Below are positions 56,276 through 64,000 of a stretch of 64,000 bases of DNA, piece by piece (positions within the stretch are counted from its first letter, which is position 1; each line of letters starts with the position of its first letter). A model generated the notes under the pieces. It saw only the letters and a program-made list of their open reading frames with translations. It did no database searches and had not been told where the DNA came from. Source of the stretch: Cycas panzhihuaensis (lineage: Eukaryota; Cycadophyta); NCBI GenBank assembly GCA_023213395.1, contig CM041465.1:46817741-46881740 (forward strand), given 5' to 3'. The translations under genes were made by a program, and so were the position numbers.

Positions 56276-57537
56276 TAGAAGGGGATTTATTCAACCCATT
56301 CCACTTGCATGGAGTCATTTTGCCTCTCCTTCACCTTCAATGTGAAGTATTGAAAATGCACTCATTATTTTTAAAAATTTGAAAGTTTTTTTATCATGCA
56401 AATCTTGTATTTCATTTATAGTATATTTCAATATCCTCTATTTATTTACAAGTGCACTAAGGATCAAAATTATTAGCTGGAAGAAGGTTTCCTAACTTTA
56501 AGCTCCCAGAAAAAACTAGCTTTCTATCAATCTTTGTAGCTAATTTTAAATTTTAATAAGGATGATTCTATTGATTTTTTATCATAAATCAATTTTTAGT
56601 TATAAAATCTATGTTATAAAGCTATAGGAAAAATTTTTAGCTACTTACAAGTGGTAGAAATAAGCCTAAATCGTTCAGAAAAAGCTTGTTTGGCTCTACA
56701 AGAGATGAAAAATAAAAGTTGTTCATTTTGGCTAAAAATTTACAAGGAGGGATGTTCAAGCAAGATAAATAATTTATCTTCTACACTATCTCCAAATTCT
56801 ACCTCGATCAGCCTAAAAAAGTAGAAGTTTAGTCAGCCCTAATTTGACTCTTTTTTGAGAAATTTTCTCAAATTTTTAAATACATATTAAAATTTATTAA
56901 GTACTTTAGTAGATCTAGCCCCATGGAATCCATAAATCAAGTTTTATTAGATTTGGTGCACTGGAGAGAAAGATTTCTTCAAAATTTAGATTTCTGCCAA
57001 GGAAAGTCTCATCAGAGTTTCAACGAGTTTCAGGTTATTTCTGCTTATTTTCAGAAGTTTCGTTAGAAGACTTTTTGACTCACGATAGTGAGATCTATCA
57101 TTTGAGAGAGTGAAGTTTCGAGCCAAAATATTTCAGTCATTTCATATGGTTGCATGGCTATATAGAAGTTTCTGACAGAAGATTCAGATTCCTCTTGCTT
57201 TTCCTAATACTTTCTCTCTTAGTCAAAATTTTAGTTTAGAAGTAAATTTTTAAGTCTTTTTGTTTTTTCCCTTTTCTTAACAAAAAAAGGAGGAGTTTTT
57301 TAAATAGAAAAAGTAAAAAAACTTATTGTAATAGTAAAACACCTACATCATAACAAAATCTGGTGTTTATACTTAACATCTTTATATGTTTGTTCATGTG
57401 CATACACATTAGCATAAAAGCAAGCATCAACATATTAGTAATTTATTTCAATAACATAAATGTAAATATATTTTTATATTCCCTAAAATGAACCCATTAC
57501 ATTTGATTTATACTACCAATTCTTGACTTGTGCGTAC
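56276..57537 (+). other. Leader of the 5S-like-LTR element, related to copia-A leaders
   Basis: After the primer site, CCACTTGCATGGAG and the following CT-rich words parallel the start of the copia-A leaders (19175-19240). The stretch at 57315-57385 (CTTATTGTAATAGTAAAACA, then CTGGTGTT) parallels 20060-20120. It therefore looks like a distant relative of copia-A, cut at 57537 by copia-A3. No coding sequence is seen. Confidence 0.45.
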
Positions 57538-57835
57538 TGAAAATGGTTAATGACATAAGGTCATTACATTAGTTGATTATTTCGAAAAAGAGTCTTAAGT
57601 GAACTTTAAATTAGATCACTTAAGTGAAATGCACTTTCATGTGCATTATGTGTAATTTCATTTCACCTAACTCTAATGCTCCCTCTCTCAATATAAAAGC
57701 AAAATCTCAATGGAGGAGATTCATTCTTACATCCCCATTTTGTGAGAGCTACTTTCTTTCTCTCAAGTCTCTCTTGCTCCCATGTTTGTGTTTGTGTTTA
57801 GTGCATGGAGATGAAGGATAGATCCACTCTTTTCA
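57538..57835 (+). repeat. Copia-A3 5' LTR
   Basis: 298 bp, TGAAAATGG to CTCTTTTCA. All three short inverted repeats of the A2 LTR are preserved. TATAAAAG is at 57692-57699. Confidence 0.9.
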
Positions 57836-57837
57836 TG

Positions 57838-57849
57838 TGGTATCAGAGC
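57838..57849 (+). other. Copia-A3 primer-binding site
   Basis: TGGTATCAGAGC, perfect Met-tRNA site, two bases after the LTR. Confidence 0.9.
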
Positions 57850-59869
57850 TTGCTTCCTTCATATTCCTCACTTGCACTTGAAATAGAGCCATCACTTCCT
57901 TCTTCTCCACAATCCATATGGTAAAGGAGATTGTGAAAGTGAATTTAGAAATATTTTCAAGTTATTATGAAAGCATATTTTGTATTGTTTACTTTTCCTT
58001 TCTCTTTTACAGGTTTGGAAGCATAATACAAGGAGTTGTAAGGCCCAAGGATTCCAATCATTTGCTGGCCATTCATGCTATCTCATTCTTCCTTTTCTTT
58101 CCCCTCTTTTTATCCATTTAACAAGGAGAAATGCTGCCAAAATTTTTCCAGCATTTAGAAGAATGATTGTAAGGAGAGGTTTTACCCTTTTTTTTTTTAA
58201 AGAATTTCAATCCATTTAAAATATCCATTATTGTATGCTCTCACCTTGCCTATATTGGGATCCTGGTGATAAAAAAATAATGGAAATTTCATATGGTATC
58301 ATGTGTTAATGAGATATTAGGAAGCTGAAATTTCTGTAGAAATATAATTTTATTACTAAACTTCATAGGTCTATAAAATCTTCTACAGAGCTCCAATTGA
58401 AGTGATTCCAATTGTCAAAGATGAGGCTCTAAGTCTATTTTCCATCACAAAAACTAGCACCTAATTTGAATGTCGTATGAGGAAGTTATTGTTATTTTAG
58501 TGAACGATAGTTATTTTTAGTAAGAATTCTAGAAAAATATAATTTCCTAAATTTGCAGGGCTGCTAAAAACTTTCCAGAAGTCATTTGGACTTGATTCCA
58601 CTTCCTAAAGATGAAGCTCTGAGTCTAGTTTGTAGTACAAAAATTGACACTCCATTTTGACATCGTGGGAGAAAGTTATTGTTGATTTAGTAAAGATTAC
58701 TTTCTTTTGTATTAACAAAAAAAAGTGTGATGAAAATTTCTTCCTTTTTATAAGGCTTAAAAGCACATTGTAAACGTGAGAAAAAAAAACACACTTGGAT
58801 CAGAGCAATATTCAGTGTCCTCACTTACTTATTAGAATTGCATTTCAGCACTCTAAAATCACTCAAAGCAAGCACTCTAAAGACACTTCAAGCAAGCACT
58901 CCAAACAAGCATTATATTTTTAGTTAAATGTACGTTTGATGTAATTTGATAATATTTTCACTCTTCCTAAAAGGAATGCATCACGTATGCTATTTTCTGC
59001 CATCTTGTACCTATTCACACACTCACCAAGGTTGAGATACCTTGGTTGGCAGAATGTCATGCCATAAAAGAGGTGTGGGTTTTAAGTTGGTACTGGGCTA
59101 AACCACAATATTGGTGAGGTTTGGTTAGTCATACCATCGTGCCTCAATCAGGAATCATCCCGATAACCAACCAGGAAAACTAAAACTTTAATACAAGATT
59201 AAAATATACCTGATCTAATATCCATCATAGCCATGGGTATACATGCACCACTCTTTAGAGGAGGTATATAGCTGCTCATTGGTGAACTGGATGAGGATTG
59301 GGAGTACCTGGGCTCCGTTATGACTTGGATTTCATCATCAAGCACAATTGCAGGTATCGCAAGCGAAGGCCAACTTAATTCTACTAGAAGCCTAGGCATC
59401 CCTTCAACAACCTCAACTACATGTTGAACACAAGTTAGAGGTTATTGGGTTGATTACACATCCTACATTTGAGTTTTAAGTTATGTAAACCCAATAATGT
59501 TAGCTTCTGCATTGGCCTACAATCTTGTATATTGATCACTTACTTATTTTTAAAAAGTGATCCATAGTGTAATCATAATCATAGTGCTTCTCATATTCTT
59601 ACTGCATCAGGTTAATATTTGCCACAAGTGTTAGTGGTAAATTTTTATCATAATGCTTCTCATATTCCTGCTGCATTAGGTTAATATTTGTCACAAGTGT
59701 TAATGACTTTTCTCTAAGTTGCTCTCTTCATCTTTGAGCAACCATTCTCACTTCTGCTTCCTTCTGCTACACTACTTCATTACATTTCTCATTTGTAAAT
59801 AGTGATCGGTCATTTATTGCCATCACTTTTATAGTCCCTTGTTCATTTCTTCCCTTCTAAAAAGACACC
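57850..59869 (+). other. Copia-A3 long untranslated leader
   Basis: About 2 kb, collinear with the A2 leader and with 1-1089 plus 46246-47003 of A1. It has no sense-strand gene. It is the intact reference that shows where copia-B entered A1 (AAACT at about 59178-59182). Confidence 0.7.
59199..59399 (-). other. Antisense open frame in copia-A3 leader
   Basis: 66-codon frame matching 20511-20711 and 46262-46462. No domain recognised; changes between copies are mostly amino-acid altering. Confidence 0.3.
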
Positions 59870-61070
59870 ATGTCTTTACAGTTTAAGCAAAATGTGAACT
59901 GCATTCTAAAAGAGAAAGAAAATTGGGATATGTGGTTCACTAGTGTCAAAAATGCTGCAAAGTATGAAGATCTATGGAGAGATCACTTACAACCTATACC
60001 ACATGTTGCAGCTACAGCTACCATAACTGCTTTAACTAGAGGTACTCCAACTGAAGCTGCAACAAAATACCAACGGGAATTTGATGATGATAAAATCTGT
60101 GTAGGGATACTGCTTATCACTGATTATTCCCTGCATAATCTCATTGATGAAGCTGTACATGATACAGCATGGAAAGTTCTTGAAGTTCTTAAGAAGAACT
60201 TTGACACTAAATCAGACTTAGAATTTGTTCACTTAGTGCTGAAGATGAACAAATTGAAAATGCAGAAAGGACTTGCAAGTGAGACAATCAATCTCCTTCG
60301 TCCAATCAAGCAAGCCATTGATAAAGATTTTAAAACTCAATGTATTACATGGGCTTTCTTAATTCAGTCATGTCTCCATATCCCAGATTATAAAAATCTA
60401 TTGGGGAGTCTTCAATCTAGTGGAACTTTGAAGACCCTAAACTTTGAGGATCTTGTTGATAAGTTCATTGAATTTGATAAGACCTTTGATACCAACTTTG
60501 CCACTACATCAGATCCAATTGATGCTGCTTTTGAAGTCGAAGAAGATCTTTGTTATACCAAAAATCAAGGTCAATACTCTCGTAGAGGTGGTAATTCCCG
60601 TGGAAGAGGAAGAGGTAGACAATAAGGACAACATCCTCTTAGTCAACAGACTCCTCAATTCCAACAAAAATAGTCTCAAGGCCAAGGCCAAAATAATCAA
60701 CCTGGACCTAGATCCGATGTCGAGAGACAATCCAGCTAACCCAATACTTGGACTGGAAATCAAACAATCGTATGCCAAAGGTGTAATAGAAGAGGACATT
60801 ATGCCAAAAATTACAGAACTGCCACCAACAAACTACCAAGTTATCAACAACGCCATCGTGCACATAATGTTGATAATACTTCTTTTGAAGATGCTTTTGG
60901 TGGAACATAATTTACTCATGCACACCTTCAAAGAATTGGGACCACTTCATCAAATGTTATTGATAGATCCACTAAGTATATTAAAGCTCATTGTGGCTAT
61001 GCTTATTCACTTTTGCCTTTACCACTTGGAGTTGCAAATAGTGCTACCTCAAATACTTCATCGTGGATCA
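59870..61070 (+). pseudogene. Copia-A3 gag
   Basis: ATG 59870 (MSLQFKQNVNCIL). 251 codons are open to a CAA-to-TAA stop at the Arg/Gly-rich tract (RRGGNSRGRGRG). The same frame continues through further stops. The zinc knuckle CQRCNRRGHYAKNY begins at 60773, with Tyr in place of the last Cys. The N-terminal NWDMWFTSVKNAAKYEDLW is the copia gag entry region. It is the best-preserved gag of the family here and shows that gag and pol were one frame. Confidence 0.82.
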
Positions 61071-64000
61071 TGGGTACTGGAGCAACATAACACATGACTT
61101 GTCATTGCCAGTTCTTTCAAGATTTTGACTCTGAAGTTCGTGATGTTGTACACATGGCTGACAAATCATCTCAGCTAGTCAAAGGACTTGGAACTGTTTG
61201 CCTAAAACTCCCAAGCCTTCCATATTTTACACTTGTTGATGTTTTATATATTCCTGCTATGAAGTAGAATCTGCTCTCACTATCCACCCTTATCTCTCAT
61301 GGATTTGATTTGAGTGTAACTACAAATAATCAAACTCTCTATGTCATTCACCCTCCTTCAAATGCTGTAGTTATGACCAGAATTCTTGATGGCAAACTTT
61401 TTCACATAACTGGCTCACCATCCTCTGAAGCCAACTATGTTGATGATGAATTTGCTTTTACCACAACCCAGACTCCTCAAAAGTTGTCCTAAGTAGCTCT
61501 ATGGCATGCTAGTATGGGCCATATCAAAATTGATCATTTAAGAGAACTATAAGACACTCTTTCTGGTTTGTCTAAGTTCCCCTCTAATCCCTTTAAATGT
61601 GAAGCATGTATTATTGCTAAATCTCAAAGACAATCCTTTCCTCGTAGTCAGTGGAAATCTAGCCAACCTTTGGAAATCTAGCCAACCTTTGCAGCTTATA
61701 CACTTAGATATATGTAGTCCTATGCCCATCCCTTCTCTCAAACATAAGTGGTACTATATTACTTTCATTGATGATTTTATTAAGAAAGTATGGGTTGCTT
61801 TTCTTGTAAAGAAAGATGAAGCTTTTTCTATGTTTCAAGCTTTCAAGGCCCACATGGAAAATGAATATAGATTCAAGATCAAAATACTCAGGACTGACAA
61901 TGGTGGCGAGTACACATCCAATGAGTTTGAATCGTACCTACGTCAATATGGAATCAAACATTAGACCACTGTTGCAGGTACACCCCAATAAAATGGAGTT
62001 ACTAAGTGCATGAACAGGACCATCATGAATATGGCTCATGCTATGTTGGTATATAAGAATGTCCCTATCTATCTTTGGGTTGAGGCTATCTAGACTGCTG
62101 TGTATTGCATCAACATCATTAGTCCCTCCAAACTCCACTCATCTCCACATGAAATGTGATATGGATAAACCCCCTCTATCTCCCACTTCAAAATTTTTGG
62201 CTCTACTTGTTATGCTCATATTATGGAGGAACATAGAAATAAGCTTTAAGATAGAGCCATGAAAGGCATCTCTGTCAGATACCCTATGGATAAAAAAGGA
62301 TACAAGGTTTTCATACCTTCATAGCATAAAATCATCATCACTAGAGATGTTATCTTTATAGAGACTAAAGACCAATTACTCAGACTTGACTCCAAGATGC
62401 CTTCATACTGATTTAATGATGCTACTGAATTTGATGTCCGAATTCCAAAATTTAGGGGGGGAGATGCTAAACAGTTGCTTAAAATCCTGGAATCTGATAA
62501 TAGAGCCTCGGAGGATACAAACTATGACTCCAAGCCAATGTGTGTACATCCAGCACTATCATTTATAAACAGCCAAGTTGACAAAGGTAGAGCCATAGCA
62601 GAAGGATCATCTTCTCCAACATCTGTGGCTGGCCCATCTTCTCCAGCATCGTCAACTTCCTCCATACCAAATATTTCATATGATCCCTTTTAGGATCAAA
62701 ATGAATATCAAGAGGTTGTAGAAATGAAAACCTCATTCCCAACTCGAGATTTTCATGAAGCCTACCAACTACACAAGGATATGCGACCAGATGAGGTAGG
62801 TAAAACTGGCACTAGAAGTGCCCATAGAGCAAGGATGCATGAATCACTTTCCGTTGAGCTTGAACTAGCAGAACTGCATCTTACTCTTAATGAAGAGCCC
62901 CTAACGCAAGAACCTGTAAAGCATGCAACTTGGAAAAATGTCATGAATGAAGAGTATCAATCTCTTATGAAGAATGGTACATGGGAGCTTATTGATCTAC
63001 CACTTAGAAGAGAGGTAGTTCAAAATAAATGGGTGTTTAAAAATAAGTATAGATCAGATGGCACCCTAGAAAAACACAAGGCGAGGTTGGTAGCAAAAGG
63101 ATTCATGCAAAGGGAAGGCATTGACTACACTGAAATCTTTGCTCCTACAACCAAGTAGCCTACAATCAAAACTCTTATAGCCTTAGCTGCTCAACAGGGT
63201 TGGAAAATCTACCAACTCGATGTTAAGACCACATTTCTCAATGGGGACCTTAAAGAAGAAATTTACATGGCTCAGCCAGAAGGATACGAGATTGATAGTT
63301 AGGAGCATAAAGTTTGCAAGCTTAAAAAGTCCTTGTACGATCTTAAGCAAGCCCCTCGTGCTTGGTTTACCAAGTTATCTGAAAGAATGAGGCAACTTGG
63401 ATATGAGGTTTGTGACTATCAAGATATTGATGCAACATTATTCATCAAGCACCAAAATAATAAAGTCACTTACCTCTTAATATTTTTGGATGATATGCTC
63501 ATAACAGGGAATAGTGAACAGGTAATCAGCCAGTTAAAGAAGGACCTTGCTAAAACATTTAAATTATCTGACCTTGGGTTGATGAAATATTACTTGGGAA
63601 TTGAAGTAACTCAAAAGGATGGAAAAATCTTTCTCTCCCAAGAAAAATATATCAATAATCTTCTAACAAAGTTTTAGTTAGAAGGTGCTCGACTAGTGGG
63701 TACACCTATGGAGCCTAATATTAAACTCTCAGTTGATGGTGATAATAGGGAGGTAGACGCAGCACTCTACAGGCAACTTGTAGGTAGTCTCATCTATACT
63801 ACCAACACAAGGCCAGATATTGCACACTCTGTTGGCATTCTTGCAAGATTCATGACAAATCCTAAGCAGAATCATTGGCAAGCTGCAATACAAGTGTTGA
63901 GGTACCTAAAGATGACTAACAAATATGGTCTGTTGTACGAACCTAATGTAGAATTTAAACTTTATGCATACACAGACTTAAACTTTACCAGAGATAAAGA
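61071..64000 (+). pseudogene. Copia-A3 pol: protease, integrase, RT, start of RNase H
   Basis: The protease motif reads MGTGAT (catalytic Asp to Gly at 61073-61075). LWHASMGHIKIDHL marks the pre-integrase region. A 19-bp tandem duplication (61663-61700) shifts the frame. Integrase follows (61700-62160; LRTDNGGEY), partly with stops. RT (62880-63700) has NKWVFKNKY, QREGIDYTEIFAPT and FLDD in place of FVDD. The tail YYLGIEVTQKDGK and the DIAHSVGILARF region precede RNase H, which runs past the window end. Stops again mostly replace Gln or Trp codons. Confidence 0.88.
61663..61700 (+). repeat. 19-bp tandem duplication in copia-A3 pol
   Basis: GAAATCTAGCCAACCTTTG appears twice in a row; A2 has it once (22957-22975). 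It shifts the reading frame between pre-integrase and integrase. Confidence 0.85.

Larger units (their letters stand above)
57538..64000 (+). mobile_element. Copia-A3 (3' end beyond the window)
   Basis: Third copy of the copia-A family: 5' LTR 57538-57835, primer site 57838-57849, leader to 59869, gag-pol from 59870 still running at 64000. The left flank CGTAC (57533-57537) is the candidate TSD. It is more intact in frame than A2: one frame runs through gag, protease and pre-integrase, and a single 19-bp duplication shifts the rest. Confidence 0.9.

Noticed and set aside
52198-57537. Intact cellular gene in the spacer between A1 and A3
   Set aside because: No frame over 70 codons and no recognised domain on either strand; only retroelement termini were found.
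60444-61097. 217-codon open frame overlapping copia-A3 gag
   Set aside because: Shifted frame of gag; the conserved zinc knuckle and protease motif lie in the frame starting at 59870. The same shifted frame is open in A2 only because of base composition.

Overview
The window is plant nuclear DNA made almost entirely of LTR retrotransposons nested inside one another. I see no intact cellular gene and nothing prokaryotic. The evidence is plant-type Ty1/copia and Ty3/gypsy (Tat-like) proteins, initiator-Met-tRNA primer sites, 5-bp target-site duplications (TSDs), and fragments of plant genes (CIPK kinase, NIN-like protein). The dense nesting and low gene content suggest a large-genome seed plant, possibly a gymnosperm; the species cannot be told from the sequence.

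Nesting, outermost to innermost. (0) An old substrate at 52198-57537 holds a 1.19-kb LTR-like block and an LTR end that resembles 5S rRNA and is followed by a primer site. (1) Copia-A1 (+) is split into 1-1089 and 46246-52192; its 5' LTR lies left of the window. (2) Copia-B (-), 1090-46245, sits in the leader of A1 with TSD AAACT. (3a) Tat-like gypsy element G (+), 2664-27742, sits inside the reverse transcriptase of B. (4a) Copia-A2 (+), 18849-26438, sits inside the 3' LTR of G with TSD CACCT. (3b) Element D (-), 34078-44891, sits inside a CIPK gene fragment in the leader of B with TSD TGAGA. (4b) Element E (+), 39278-44159, sits inside D with TSD AAAAT. To the right, copia-A3 (+), 57538 to beyond the window end, is inserted in substrate (0).

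LTR divergence fits the order: E about 0.6% (2/355), A2 about 2.7% (8/297), D about 2.8% (11/395), G about 10% in a sampled stretch, and B more still.

G has the order gag, protease, RT, RNase H, integrase, then an antisense gene resembling the plant mobile domain, then a second, archaeal-type RNase H next to the 3' LTR. D and E lack RT and integrase and would depend on proteins supplied by other elements. E carries antisense fragments of a NIN-like transcription factor and possibly a Q-rich TAF12-like protein. The leader of B carries a CIPK first-exon fragment and a possible P450 fragment. All autonomous-type coding regions (A1, A2, A3, B, G) have stops or frameshifts, so none looks active as it stands.
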